Shown: positions 46,728 through 58,962, numbered from the stretch's first letter. The stretch: DNA of 64,000 bases from Clusia tigrina (GCA_920105625.2 OV050030.1:69323111-69387110), one strand, 5' to 3'. The notes: generated by a model not told the origin, from the sequence alone. Made by a program: numbers and translations.

Positions 46728-48960
46728 CAGTTCAAGGTATGGAGTTTCAATTTGATCTGAGCACACTTTGAGTCAATGTGTTTAGTCTAGGATAATCGTC
46801 TGTGTAAGTGGATTCCCAGGTACTTTATGTCAGAGCGTTGTGGTATATTTCGACCATTGATACGAATAGGGGCCACGTATCCTTCCTTAAGGCAAATGTT
46901 AGGTGTGTACATTTAGCTTCGTTCACTTTTATTCTACATATGTTAACTCTCTATTCAATAGACAGTAAGTGGCTCTGTAGCCATTGCGAGGATTCAAGAT
47001 GGGAACTGTTTGTACTCAGTATAGCGGTATCATCCGTGAATATAGCCGTGTGATCGAAAGTTGGTATGTCAGCTGGAAAAATCAAATACAGCAGTGGTCC
47101 AAGCACACTGCCTCAAGGGAATTCGGCTTTGATATCAAAGTTGTCGGATCTAGAGTCACCCAGACTTACCATGAATTTTCTGCCTTTAATGTAGGTTTCA
47201 AATAGTTTGTGGAATTTCTTTAGAATAATTTATTTAAGCTTATATATGAGCCGTTTGTGCCACACCTTATCAAAGGATTGCTTAATGTCAAAGAATGTGG
47301 CAGAGCAGTATTTCTTTTCCATGCTTCTCACGGAAGCCGAACTGGTAATGGGGAATTGTTTTTATTGAAATACTGGAAGACCTGCCGATGAACTATTTTT
47401 TCGAAGATTTTGGATAAGGTGGGCATCCTTTCCTGGCTTCGGGAATGGCTTTTCGAAATCTTCCAGCATTGACGATAGTGCTCAGTCCGTAAAATTGCGT
47501 TGAATACTGTGACTAAGTGAGATACAGCTATATTAGGTAATTATTTTATCATGTTTGCTGTTATCTGATCCATTCCAGGTGCTTTTTTAAGATTTTAGTC
47601 TTTAATGATATTATTTGCCTCCTTCCTTGAGGTTTTCAGGCGCCCACTGTTTCTCGGTATTTCACGAAGTTCAAACGATATAATGGGGGATTTGGACAGA
47701 AAATTTTACTCAGGTGATAAGCGAAGGCAGTGCATTTTTCATCATCGCATTTAGCCCAAGTGCGATTATCTTTACGAAGTGATGACTTATGTTTTATTGG
47801 ACCTTTGAACTTCCGAGTAGCACGCCACATTCAATAGTCAACCTTCCAAAATAGTCTGCAAATGATTTTTGGTGTTTCTTTTTTAGTTTACGGGTGCAAC
47901 ACGCGAGTTCAGTCTTCAATTTTGGTGGCCGATGATTTTGCCAATCTCTTCTATTACGTCGCTTTTCTTTATCCAGTTTTTCCACATCACTAGAACGGTA
48001 CAATAGTGAAACTTTTTGTGCTACGGGTGTGGTGAATAAATATGCGGCTGCCTTTAAACATTTACCAGGTCATTCAAAGTATTTTCGATGTCACGATAAT
48101 CTCTTAAGGAGGCTTTATAGTTAATGTGAGTACTTATAAATTTTTGTATTTAAGCCAGTCAGTGCATCTATATGGCAGGTTAATAAAATTGGAATTTGAA
48201 GACACTGATGAGGTTTTCAGATGAATGAAGGTTGGCGAGTGGTCAGACTAAAGATCGATCGAAGTCTCAGCTGTCATGTTTTCCATTTATATGTTTCTAA
48301 ACACACCGAAGTCTATGAGGTCTCGTCTTTTGTTGATATCCGACGGTCAGTAGGTTTGTTTCCCTGGTTGATATAACCTCTAGACCTAAGGTACTTATGG
48401 TATCATAAAGTTGTTTACCTTTCGGTGAGATAAGGCGGGATCCCCAGAATGAATGCTTTGTATTGAAATTGTGGGCTACAATGAACTTCTTCCCCAATGA
48501 CTGAAAGCGTTGGAAGTTTATAGACTCAATTGAAAATCTTGGTGGACAGTAGATGGCGGATATGGTGATATTTCCTTCTAATAGTCTAAAGTTGTTTTTT
48601 GTTGTTAAGTGGGCTTCATATATTAGCATTATATATATTTGTTGAGCTGTCAGAAAGTCAGCCAGTTCCAATTTATGGTTCGTAAGACCGTTTGCGTTCC
48701 AAAAGCATAATTTCATCGATAAATTCATACCTTGGAAAATTTTGCGTTTTCATCATTTGTTGCATCATAGTCATCATACCTTGCATAGATGTCATAAATG
48801 TGTTAAGAGTTTGCATTAGATTTTGCTGGTCAGTATTGAATGTGCCACTTGGTGTTTCACTTTATTGTATAGCACGTTTAGCAACATCAGAGTAACTCTC
48901 GTGTTGGTGGTTTTCTTGCAAGGGACGAAAGGTAGTTTGTCTTTGTCCTCTGTCATTTTT
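46728..48960 (-). pseudogene. Jockey-like element, minus strand, decayed
   Basis: In minus-strand order: a Met-rich ORF1 tail (48950 to 48730, MQGMMTMMQQMMK); the EEP endonuclease start MKLCFWNANGLTNHKLEL with ISAIYCPPR and VAHNFNTKHSFWGSR (48728 to 48297); RT from about 47640, with KKAPGMDQITANMIK, FDKVWHKRLIYKL-like and GSVLGPLLYLIF, then IFTDDTAIL, where the usual ADD is TDD. It continues after the LTR composite at 33851. Many stops and shifts. Confidence 0.8.
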
Positions 48961-49049
48961 ATTGATAAAGACAATTTACCCATGAATTTTATTCAACAAC
49001 AGGAAGTTCCAGTATATCAAAACAAAATCAAAATATACTTTCATAGGCT

Positions 49050-50480
49050 CAGACACTGACAGCAGTACACAAGCAATTTCCAAAAGAACCAACGGTCCTA
49101 CCCATTAATACTGCTCCTACAGAAACCCAAGCTGAAATGCCAGAAATGATAATGTTACTCCGGCAAGTCATGCAACAGATCACGACAATGATGAACTTAT
49201 TAGTGACCTTCACGACTAAGAATTGCTCATCCTCAAGCCCATAAAAATCATACTATGGAATGCTAATGGGGTGTCAAAAAATTTACTAGAAATTAAAAAT
49301 TTCCTTAAAACAAACGAAATAGATATTTTCCTAATATCTGAATCCCATTTCACCGACAAAAGCCATTTTCAGAACTTTATGTTTTATCACACCCTACATA
49401 ATAAGGCTCATGCAGGTACAGCAATGTTAATACGCAATAATATAAAACACTGTGAGAGCACATCTCATCGCACAGAAACTATACAAACCACGAATATAAT
49501 TGTTGATGACTGAAAAGGGCCAATTACAATTTCCGCAGTCTACAACCCACTCAAAGACTCAAGAAAAATGAAGGAGACTATAACGCAAAGCACACATACT
49601 GGGGTTCTCGTCTCACTACACCAAAAGCCTGACAACTTTATGCGGCCATTCGAAAATTAAATTTACTCCCCGTCTCTTCAGGTACACCAATATACTGACC
49701 AACAGATGTAAGAAAAATTCCCGACTTGATAGACTTCTGTGTGACGGACCATGTTTCGAGATTAACAACAACCCTTCTTCTCACTGAATGTAACTTACAT
49801 AATCACAAAACTGATTGGAATCGCATCCGATATACGGTATCCTCCAGAGTTGATTTAAAACTATCATTGAAATCTAAAGAAGACATCATTGCGGCTATTC
49901 AACATTTCAACAATTGCCCGAAACAAGCTGCGTGGGACTCCACCCCATTGAATGAACGAGAATCAACGAACATCTCCAAACCTATAAAAGGAAAAGTGAG
50001 AAAAAGCAATATGCAAGAAAAAAGTGGCAACAAATTAGACATCCTGAAGACAAGAAAAAACTAAATGCACTTACAAAAGAACTTAAAGAGATGCTTAATA
50101 ACGAAAGAAACACCCAATATTACCTCAGTAATCTCGATGCGACAGCTGTTACAGAATACTATCTCTGGAAAGCAACTAAGAATCTAAAGAGACCCACAAT
50201 GTTCCAATCCGCTTTACGAATGCAAAATTACGAATGGGCTAAAATTGACTTTGAAGGAACAGCCCGATACTAAAAAAAAGTGTTTACTCCACAGGAAAAC
50301 GAGCCCCCAGCCTATGTAACAGAAGAAGTGAAAACTGTTCTCAGTAATATCCCTACGACCTTATCACTGGTAAAATAGTAAAACAACTTTCAGAAAAAGG
50401 TGTTACATATCTAACGCGGTACTAACATCTGGCTTTATACCTCCCCAATGGAAAGTGTCGCAAGTTAAAATGATTCTCAA
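49050..50480 (+). pseudogene. Jockey-like element, plus strand, decayed
   Basis: The plus-strand ORF1 tail EMIMLLRQVMQQITTMMNLL (about 49140) is followed by ORF2 from 49223: IKIILWNANGVSKNLLEIKN, IFLISESHFTDKSHF (EEP endonuclease with the ESH-type Glu), then, after shifts, MIDFCVTDHVSRLTTTLLLT and the pre-RT segment at 49726-50064. The RT core is not seen; a gypsy pol begins near 50480. Related to, but diverged from, the minus-strand copy. Confidence 0.78.
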
Positions 50481-50977
50481 ACACAAAAACTGTATAACCT
50501 TCCTTTTGCGCTTCATGCTGAGATGCGTGTTGAAATCGATCATCTAGTGAGCGCAGGTGTCTTAAAGGCTGTTAAATCAAGTGAGTGGGCAGTTTCTATT
50601 GTTGTTGTTCGTAAGCCGAATGGCAAACTCCGAATATGCGCTGATTTTAAAGTAAGAGTTAACTCACAAATTGAAGTTGAGTGGTATTCAATAAGAATAG
50701 AATAACTCTTTCCAAATTGCAAGGTGGTGAATATTTTACTAAAATTGATTTGAGCGATGCCTACTTGCAACTCGAGCTGACAGAAGAATCAAAAGGATTT
50801 ATGGTCATCAACACACCCATCGATCTATTCAGATACCAGCGCATGCCTTTTGGAATTGTTTTATGTGTTCAGCACGCAGCACTTTACTTGGACGATATCA
50901 TCGGTACAGGTCGGAATAATGAAGAACACTTGCGCAACGCAGACGATAATTTTAAGCGACTTGAACATTATGAGTAA
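50480..50977 (+). pseudogene. Gypsy reverse transcriptase relic
   Basis: VEIDHLVSAGVLKAVKSSEW with VVRKPNGKLRICADFK starts the domain. After a shift come YFTKIDLSDAYLQLEL and YQRMPFGIVLC. This joins directly to AALYLDDIIGTGRNNEEHL, so about 30 residues between the MPFG and YLDD motifs are deleted. Earlier Gag and protease are not visible upstream, where the Jockey copy lies. Confidence 0.82.
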
Positions 50978-51142
50978 CTGTATAAATTCGAAAAGTGTAG
51001 TTCGTTGGACATGTGATAAATTTCAAATGTATCATGCCTTCAGAGAAGTGCATCGAACCGATCAAACTTATGCCCCGACCAAAAAACGTTCAATAAATAA
51101 AAGCCTTTATTAGCAAAATAAACTATTATTACAGATTCATAT

Positions 51143-51595
51143 ATGATTTTCAGGAGAAACAGCGTAATGCTCCAGAGGACCCAAGAAGAAGAAACCTCAT
51201 TCCAAGAGTTAAAAAGTGCGATTATTCGAGTAACTGAACTGGTCCATTATGATGATAAAATTCCTCTTATATTGGCGATAGATGCTTCTAAATTGGGATT
51301 AGATGCGGTGATATCCCATCAGTATGAGGACGCCACAGAAAAGCCAATTGCACATGCGTCAAAGACACTATACAGCAGCAAGGTCCGGTATTCTCAAGTT
51401 GAAAAAGAAACAATAGCTATAATATATGGAGTCACGAAATATCGTCAGTATATGTACGGGCGGCGATTTGAGCTCATGACCGACCATCAAGCTTTGACGA
51501 CATTATTTCACCCTTCGAAACAAGTACCAGTTATGGCCTTACATCGCCTTCAACGCTGGGCAATCGTACTTCAGGCGTACGACTATACCATTTAA
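51143..51595 (+). pseudogene. Gypsy RNase H relic
   Basis: A 150-codon open frame: LILAIDASKLGLDAVISHQ, YSQVEKETIAIIYGVTKYRQ and FELMTDHQALTTLF carry the catalytic residues of the RNase H domain. About 165 bp between it and the RT relic are unassigned. Confidence 0.82.
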
Positions 51596-51599
51596 TTAA

Positions 51600-52375
51600 A
51601 AAATTTAACTTGAACCCAACTTGAACGCTGATGCGTTGTCCCGTTTGCCTGTGGGTCATGATGAATTCGATGAAAAAAGAAGGACTTGAAGTTGATTCGG
51701 TATACCAATCCGCAATAGATGATTTGCCATTGAATCCCGACTTGGTCAAGAAGTACACCGAAGACGATGCGACCCTCAAGCTCGTTTCTAAATATGTGGA
51801 AGAAAGCTGGCCACAAAAGTGTCATAAGTCTGAATAACTAGCACCATTTTTAATCCAATTTTGTTTTGTCATTACAGAGCGGTGTGCACAGGCACTACAC
51901 AAGAGTAGCTGTACCTGAAACCTTGCAACGAAAGGTAGTAGCCTTACTCCATGATTGTCACTGGGGGAAAAGTTGAATGAAGCAAATGGCGAGACGCTAC
52001 GTTTGGTTTCCCGAGATTCAAAAGGAATTAGAGAGGGTTCATGACAGATGCTGAGTCTGCCAATCGACCGCCAGTCATCTACATCGTGATTAGACATCAT
52101 GGCCGGAGCCAACTACGCCATGGGAAAGAATTCATTTGCAGGTCCATTTCATAATCGTATGTGGTTCATTACGATCGATGCTTACTCCAAGTTTCCATAT
52201 ACTGTCGAGCAGCGCTACAGCGTATCTTTTCTATTGATGGTTTTCCTGGAACCATTATAGCAGACAATGGCCTCCAATTTACATCGCTAGAATTCCAGAG
52301 ATTTTGTAAGAGGGACGCCATACAACATTTAACTACCGCACCATTTCACCCCGCATCCAATTGGCCTTTCCTTTG
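51600..52375 (+). pseudogene. Gypsy tether and integrase relic
   Basis: The post-RNase H tether is at 51605-51837 (NADALSRLP-like and YTEDDATLKLVSKYVEESW). The zinc module follows in broken frame (51870-52090; HDCHWGKS, RYVWFPEIQKELERV, CQSTASHL). The core has IIADNGLQFTSLEFQRFC (second Asp) and FHPASNWPF, where the G and Glu are lost at the end. The C-terminus is missing. Confidence 0.78.
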
Positions 52376-52399
52376 AAACAATCCTAAAACTTCATTTCC

Positions 52400-52760
52400 A
52401 AAGTCAGGTTTCACATCATATTTACATCAAAACTAACTGGGTGTGAATAGAAACTTACAGACATGCAAACAATGTAGTAGTATGGGCGCAATTTTTTCCA
52501 AGCAAATCATCAACAAAACCAATTGTCCGACCACAATTAATGATAAAGAAACCCATTGTTTCTGGGAAAATGAAAATTTAGGGTGATCGTTCATTACAAT
52601 TTTAACTACTATTCACTCTCCAAAAATTATGAAATTTAATATCCACATATGTTTCTCTGTTTGACAATTATACGAATATTAGATAATAAAGTCAATATAT
52701 TAATTAGATAAACTTATTAACACTATAAGCTAATTCCTACTTTAATATTTAATTATTGGC
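52400..52760 (-). repeat. Dispersed repeat related to 2530-2860 and 17110-17440
   Basis: The minus strand aligns by eye with the block A/B segment over about 350 bp, roughly two-thirds identical. Shared stretches include TTAATATATTGACTTT, CAAACAGAGAAA and ATTGGTTTTG. Noncoding. Confidence 0.6.
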
Positions 52761-52858
52761 TGGGTTTTAATGTATTTATCAAAATATCGAATTTCAGATT
52801 GTGAATGAATGCAGTTCAAATCAGATATATAAAAAAACTAAATTTGCATTTATATTAG

Positions 52859-53060
52859 TTATCGAGCTTGTTGAATTAAAATAATATAAACTAGTGGAAC
52901 CCAGCGGACGAAATTCGTGACTGAATACAACTGTGCATAATAGGGCTGACGACCATATTCAGAAATTAACGCACTAGCATCATGGTAAAATATGTCATTT
53001 GTTATGTCATAAACGCCATTCAAAATTGTATCAGACAACATGGCCTCAGAACTAACATTG
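52859..53060 (-). pseudogene. Helitron N-terminal fragment, minus strand
   Basis: LNGVYDITNDIFYHDASALI followed by GRQPYYAQLYS matches the conserved Helitron block (YHR.GAL....P..AQLY). It is the same segment as at 61640-61810, with moderate divergence. Confidence 0.6.
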
Positions 53061-53979
53061 CAAATGAAGAATTAAAAAGACGAATATTTGAAATATAAGT
53101 TTTGGAACGTTGTTAATATAAGTTTCGAATTAAGGTCGACGAAAAAATGTTGAACGTATGCATTTTGAGTAAATGGTGATAAGTAAACTTTGTAAATTAA
53201 TGTAAATGTTTCATTGTTACCTGATGTAATCTCTGAACGGAAATGTAAGGCAATTAAATGAATCGAAATTTCGCGGAACTAATTTAACGCCACCTTATTG
53301 GAATCATTTAAGGTTAGGTTAGGCTAAACTGGCTGGCCGTGAAGGCTACACACAGACCTGCAGCGCCCTTTGCGGTGTCAGATGGATATGGGTTTAAGAG
53401 TAGTATAAATCGTTAAAAAGAGAGACACCCTAAGCAAATCTTAAGAGAGAAACTGCTCTCCGCATTTCCTGCATTCATTGTTGTTTGTTAAGGTAGGACC
53501 AAAATAGACGAGGCGTAACGATACCAATTGGACGAACGTCTGCACTCGTTACTTCAATTTTGACATTTAACCCAAAATATGACGCTATCAAGCGCATCGA
53601 TGGATGGCTTTTTACATAAATTCCGAGCTCATCCCCACAGCGGCGATTAAATTGTAGCAAAATTCCGTCATTTTAATTTTAATTTCTTTAAAAAACAAAA
53701 ATCGTGTCAACAAAGAAGAGGTCGTGACGAGTAGCAGACGTTTGTAGTTCGGTTCTTACGGAGCCGATTGTTACGTCTAAATGTTTCGTTCAGTTTCGAT
53801 CAAATACGTATGGCCATTTTGGCTATTACTGGAAGTGCCAGTATCGAATTGGTCGGAGTGCGTTACGGGTAGCATATGTGCTTTGCTATTTTACATGTCA
53901 TAGTACTCTAACTTTCTTCCACGTTTCTCATTATGTCAGCTTAAATACGGCCATTGATAATTTTTAGAGGCTCGTTTAG
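53061..53979. other. Unassigned DNA
   Basis: No gene recognised. GGTTAGGTTAGGCTAAACTGG near 53313 is a TTAGG-like short stretch often seen in fly repeats. A minus-strand frame at 53475-53660 has no known motif. Confidence 0.4.
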
Positions 53980-54231
53980 CTATAAGATTCTGCTTTTAGC
54001 AATGGCATCCAAACTCTCGTTTCCGTCTATGTTCTTATGCCCTGGCAACCAGTAGTTATGTAGCTTCCAGTTGGTGGCCAGTCTGTCCATTGCTGCCTTG
54101 CATTCCAGGACATTTCTGAAAGATGCACAGCGTGAAGTTATAGCTGTGTTCGCAGCCTGGCTATCTATGTAGAAATTTATTGTGGAATTATTTGCCGCGG
54201 AAACCAACCCAATGAATGGAAACAAATTCAA
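53980..54231 (-). pseudogene. Non-LTR RNase H fragment
   Basis: The minus-strand frame has INFYIDSQAANTAITS, LECKAAMDRL and YWLPGHKNIDGNESLD. These are the DSQAA, helix and WxPGH..I.GNE.AD blocks of a retroelement RNase H. The second acid in the last block is kept (SLDAIA). No RT is seen upstream. Confidence 0.75.
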
Positions 54232-54715
54232 AATCCAAACCGAATATTATTTTTTCTTTCTCACAACAGTGGCTCTGTGTGCATTTTGATTTCTCAAATA
54301 TTAATTCTTCTTGTCAAGACAGAGCGGTGAATCGATTAACTTCAATACTTAACTGAAATTCTTCACTCTTTTGGTTGCATATTTTGAAGTCAACAGCATT
54401 TTTCAAAACTCTTTAATTTTTCCGACCACATGCAAATTTTTTATGGATTTGTGTCATTAATATCCATAATGTAATAATATCGTACGCTTTTCTTATAATG
54501 AGAAACATACTCTTAGGCACATATTTTAGATACAGCGTCATCTCTTTTTAATTTTTGCAAACACAAACATACATATATATTTTATATTCACGATTTGATT
54601 ATGATCAAATTAAATATAAGAAAAAATATATATATTCTGCACATCTGCAGCACAAATGCTATAAGATGATACTACTTTCATTATATTATTTTTATGAATC
54701 CTATTATTTCCTCTT
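54232..54715. other. Unassigned AT-rich DNA
   Basis: Nothing recognised up to the truncated mariner left end. Confidence 0.4.
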
Positions 54716-55626
54716 AACGCTACAAAAGTAAATCGATAGTGACAGCAAACGACTCCATATTTTTTCCTGCTCTTTTGACATTTCTCTTCAGTTAGCTTTG
54801 CCATTTCATCATGCAAAGATATACGAGCCAACAACGAGTCAAAATTATTAAAATTTACTACCGAAATTCGGAGTCAGTCGCCTCAACTTTAAAAGCGCTA
54901 CGTCCAATTTATGATGAGGCTCATTTCTGGCTGAATGGCTTCGTCAATAAGCAAAATATGCGTTATTCGTTAGACAGCAATCCACACGTATTCCATGAGT
55001 CATCATTGCATCCCGAAAAAATTACGGTTTGGTGCGGTTTATGGGCCGGCGGCGTCATTGGGCCGTACTTCTTCCGTGATGATCAAGACCGGCACATTAC
55101 TGTGAATGCGAATCGCTACCGTTCAATGATAACCGAATATTTTTGGCCCCAATTGGATAATATGGACTTGGGAGACATGTGGTTCCAACAGGACGGCGCC
55201 ACAAGCCACACAGCGAATGCCACATCTATTTACTGCAAACCAAGTTTGGTGAACGTGTTATCTCACGAAATGGCCCAGTCGATTGGCCGCCTCGGACGTG
55301 CGATTTGACGCCGTTAGATTATTTCCTGTGGGGCTACGTCAAGTCTATGGTCTATGCCAACAAGCCAGCGACGATTGATGAACTTCGTACGAATATCGAA
55401 CGTGAAATTGCAGAAGTATCGGCCGATTTATGCTTGAAAACCATTGAAAATTGGGTTCAGCGTCTGGACTTCTGCAAGCGCGCCCGTGGTGGCTATGCAA
55501 AAGAAATCAAGTTCCATACATAATGGCATCGAACGTACTTTTACAGGACTAAAGAATTTCATTGATATCTAAAACCGGTTTTGTTTTATTTAAAAAAACT
55601 TTTGTAGCGCTCTTATTGAAAAACCC
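54716..55626 (+). mobile_element. DD41D (rosa-like) mariner, copy 3, left end truncated
   Basis: The right end (CTTTTGTAGCGCTCTTATTG to AAAAACCC at 55626) is as in copies 1 and 2. The left end begins at AACGCTACAAAAG and lacks the outer 15 or so bases. It has the same internal deletion as the other two copies and is followed by a (TA)n tract and the shared unit at 55727. Confidence 0.85.
54811..55523 (+). pseudogene. DD41D mariner transposase, copy 3, frameshifted
   Basis: From MQRYTSQQRVKII the frame passes the point of the TAG in copies 1 and 2 with the Trp codon intact (EYFWPQLDNMDL). It is then broken by a one-base deletion near 55225, after GATSHTANAT. The C-terminal catalytic segment reads PPRTCDLTPLDYFLWGYV in the other frame. 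Its Tyr after LTPLD is the family norm, where copies 1 and 2 have Asn. This is the least altered catalytic region of the three. Confidence 0.85.
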
Positions 55627-55634
55627 GATATATA

Positions 55635-55714
<80 letters not shown>
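55627..55714. repeat. (TA)n microsatellite right of mariner copy 3
   Basis: About 85 bp, nearly pure TA. Confidence 0.95.
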
Positions 55715-55718
<4 letters not shown>

Positions 55719-55726
55719 TATTTATA

Positions 55727-56119
55727 GAAGTTACAAGGCCCGTGTGTAGGATATCGTAACACCTGTTTTACATTATTTCGAACTGTTGACCTGCACGCGC
55801 ATCCAAAACTTCTATGAGCGCAAGCAAGCGGCTTTCTGAACCATTGGTTATTCGACGGAAAAGTTCTGCAACGGCATTCGAAACTCTCTGAGTACAGAGT
55901 GAGCAAAAGGAAATACGGTTTAGGCGATTAATCAATAAACACAGTGAATTAATAAGCAAATCCACAATAGGGAAAAGAAGCAGCCAAGTTACTACGGTGA
56001 AGTTCATCGGTATTGAATCGGAAACCGATTCGGAAATAGTTGGTTCCTCGGAGAGAGCCCTGGCGACATAACGGTCAGAGGTTATTGCTTGGCTCTTTAC
56101 TCCAGACAGTTTGAAAGTG
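55727..56119. repeat. Third copy of the 410-bp unit
   Basis: Matches 1040-1447 with substitutions and a short deletion near 56035 (CCGATTCGGAAATAGTTGGTTCC lacks part of TTGTTGCCAG). It ends in TA-rich DNA at the CsRn1-like insertion. Confidence 0.85.
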
Positions 56120-56437
56120 TATTGAATATATATATATATTGTATTGAATATATATATGTCGCTATCGCACAGCAGCTGAACATCACACTTCGTGTTTCCG
56201 GCCTTTCATTCAACCCTTTTTCTTTTTCTGTGCTGAATCTGTGGTGACGTGTTATAGAGCGTTTTGTGAAATTAAAGGTTATATTAATTACTGGACTTAA
56301 CACAATCTCTAGAAATTTGGAGAAACGTATTCCATCATATATTATATGTACGATATAACAAATAAATTCGCAGGAGCGTATTTTTATCATATATTATATA
56401 AACGATATAACAAATATTTCTGTATTTTTATCATATA

Positions 56438-57736
56438 ACGGGTCCGCGAAATAATTTTTTTTTTTGAAAATTCTATAAAAAAAAACTACTGGATATTTTC
56501 TCAAATTCCTTTTTTTATTTGAAAGTACAATCCTTCCGGTTAATAATGGAAAATAATTTCATTCAATTGACTGCCTCGGCTGGCCATGCAGTAGCCTACA
56601 CGATCGGTCCAATTTTTAAGCACATTATCGATTGTGGGCAGCTGTATTTCACCAATGGCTTCACAAATATTGTCCTTTAAAGCGTCAATTGTCTCTGGCT
56701 TGTCGGCGTAACACTTATTTTTGAGGGCACCCCACAAATAATAGTCCAACGGTGTCAAATCGCAGCTCCGAGGTGGCCAAATGACATCAGCTCTGCGGCT
56801 TATAATGATATCTTCAAAAACAGGGCGGAAAACATCGAGTGTAGCTTCGGCTGTGTGGCACGTAGCGCCGTCCTGTTGAAACCAAATGTTGCCAATATCC
56901 TCCTCTTCAATTTTTGTGAACAAAAATTCATTCAACATGGCCCGATAACGATCGCCATTGACTGTAACGGCCACTCCTTGCTCATTTTCGAAGAAAATGG
57001 CCCAATTATGCCTCTGGACCAAAATCCGCACCAAACAGTGACTAGTTTTGGGTGCATCGGCTTCTCAATGTATGCGTGCGGGTTTTCTGTGCCCCAAATG
57101 CGACAATTTTGCTTCTTTACATACCCGCCAAGATCTTGAGCATCATCTGAAAAGATGATTTTTTTGGCAAAATCGGCATCTTCTGTAAGTCGATCGCAGG
57201 CCCACTTAGCGAAGCGAAAACGCATTGGGTGGTCAGTTGGCTTCAACTCCTGAAGCAATCGGACTTTGTATGGCGTCATACCAAGGTCTTTATGCAAAAT
57301 TCGTCTCAATGATGTCTCCGAAATGTTCAATTGTTGAGAACGACGGTGAATTCATGTTGATGGCACTTCACGCACACTTTCTGCCACAGCAGCAATATTC
57401 TCGGGTGTACGCACTGTTTTTGGCTTTTCACGCTTTGGTTTATCGATGAGGATGCCAGTTTCTTTCACTTTATTCACAAGATAACGAACATACGGACCTG
57501 ACGGTGCTTCTCTTCTTCCAAAATCCGTACGCAATTTTCGCACACATTCTGCAACATTACCATGATTTTCCAAGTAATGTCGCAATATTTCCCAGCGTTG
57601 TTCAAGAGTATACACAACCATATTCGTTCAGCGGAAGGATAAAACTAATTATCTGTCAAACCAGACATGAGCTAAGTGTTACCATTCACGAAATAAGCAC
57701 TAGTTGACAAAAAAAAACGTTAGATGGCGGACCCGT
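56438..57736 (-). mobile_element. DD41D mariner, full length, nested in an LTR
   Basis: 1299 bp, ends ACGGGTCCGC and inverted ACGGGTCCGC, flanked by TA (56436-56437, 57737-57738). The LTR reads on both sides. Different terminal sequence and protein from the three rosa-like copies, but the same catalytic spacing. Confidence 0.9.
56540..57621 (-). pseudogene. DD41D mariner transposase, nearly complete
   Basis: From ATG 57621 (MVVYTLEQRWEILRHYLEN), the HTH region is present. A TGA at about 57352 follows the REVPST block. The frame continues through HRRSQQLNISETSLRRIL and IIFSDDAQDLGGYVKKQNCR, where the family norm is SDEAHF. A one-base deletion in a T run near 57000 shifts the frame before NEQGVAVTVNGDRYRAML. 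The end is intact: IWFQQDGATCHTAEAT and PPRSCDLTPLDYYLWG, with 41 residues between the Asp residues. All three Asp residues are present; two lesions break the gene. Confidence 0.9.
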
Positions 57737-57814
57737 TATTATATATACGATATAACAAATATTTCTGTCTTTTATTGGCAACGCTACGTTGAGCACGCGA
57801 GCAGCCAAATTGAA

Positions 57815-57829
57815 GACCCCGACGTGATC
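57815..57829 (+). other. Primer-binding site, tRNA-Trp-like
   Basis: GACCCCGACGTGATC lies eight bases after the LTR end. It lacks the usual TGG start, in line with displaced primer sites reported for CsRn1-like elements. Confidence 0.5.
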
Positions 57830-58147
57830 TAAGCACGCATTCGCCCCACCCAGAGGGGTACGATATGACCAGTACACGACGCACATGTTGCTCCACTCGC
57901 CACAGGCCTCAGGACCGGCGTCGCCGGCACCACCGCAGCAGCCGCCGACTCAAGCCTCGTACGCGGCCCCGCAGCAGCCACTACAGCCAACGTACGCTCC
58001 GCATCTGCAGCCACAACCACCGCACGTGCATGCGCACGCACAGCTGGCTATGCCAACGCCATTGCTGATACCAACACACCCGCCGCCACACCGTGCAGGG
58101 AACCTGGGGGACACGCCTCCTTTTCATCGCCGCCCGCGATCGAGGCG

Positions 58148-58962
58148 GTGAACAGCTGCCGGCTCCCACCTTTCTGGAGGAGTAACCCCGATATGTGGTT
58201 TTATCAGATCGAGGCCGCGTTCCAGGTCCACCATGTGCGCAACGATAACAGCCGTTACATATTAGTAGTTGCGGCGCTCGACCAGAAGACCATTTCCGAG
58301 GTTACGGATGTACTCCGCACAGTGCCGCCCGTGGGGAAGTATGAGGCGCTGAAGGCAGCCATACCGACTCGGCGGATCGACAGCTCCACAAGCTGCTCAC
58401 CCAACTCGAGCTGGGTGACAGGAAGCCGTCTCATCTCCTGCGGCAGATGCGCGCCTTGGCAGGTGACAGGGCCACGGATGACGTCATCCGAGTGAAGTGG
58501 CTCGACTTGATGCCGCCGTCAACGCAACGGCTTCTGAAGGTATTGAAAGGTACCAGCCTGGTGCTCCTCGCAGAGGCATCTGACGAGCTGGTCGACAATG
58601 GACCTACAGTGGCGGCTACGTCACCTCCAGTCTCGTCTCCGAGACCCCGCTCTCCATTCGCGAACAGATCGTCGCACGATTCAACGGGTAACTCCGTGCA
58701 CGCAGAGCTTGCCGCACTGCGCCAGTCAGTGGCACATCTCGTGGCACTAACGCGGGAGAATCAGGAGCTGCTGCGTAAAATAACGCCCCCACTTCAGAGG
58801 GGTCGCGCTGATACCCGCAGCTCCAGCCGGCATCGAGATCGCTCTACAGCGCCTGGCCAATGTTGGTACCACCTGAAATACGGGGCGACAGCACAGCAGT
58901 GCCGACCACCGTGTATCTTTGCCGCCGCCGTGGCCGCCGCCTCGACGCCGTCGGGAAACTAG
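58148..58962 (+). pseudogene. CsRn1-like Gag, one frameshift
   Basis: The capsid start is SCRLPPFWRSNPDMWFYQIE with VVAALDQKTISEVTDVL and KYEALKAAI. A shift at about 58365 leads to LGDRKPSHLLRQMRAL, then VKWLDLMPPSTQRLLKVL, a Ser/Pro-rich linker and LAALRQSVAHLVAL. It ends with CWYHLKYGATAQQCRPPC, a CHCC zinc finger that is a hallmark of this clade instead of CCHC knuckles. A Pro/His-rich leader frame lies upstream (57885-58151). Confidence 0.85.

Larger units (their letters stand above)
56157..57807 (+). repeat. 5' LTR of the CsRn1-like element, split by a mariner
   Basis: About 350 bp of LTR sequence on both sides of the mariner at 56438-57736. It lacks about 40 bp present in the 3' LTR (after TCGCACAGC). 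It carries an extra tandem copy of about 50 bp (TTTTTATCATATATTATATA region). Confidence 0.8.

Noticed and set aside
53980..54231. Host RNase H gene
   Set aside because: The motif spacing and lack of introns, start or flanking gene fit a non-LTR element fragment.
57829..58169. His/Arg/Ala-rich frames on both strands before the CsRn1-like Gag
   Set aside because: GC-rich simple composition keeps several frames open; only the frame leading into Gag has any context.
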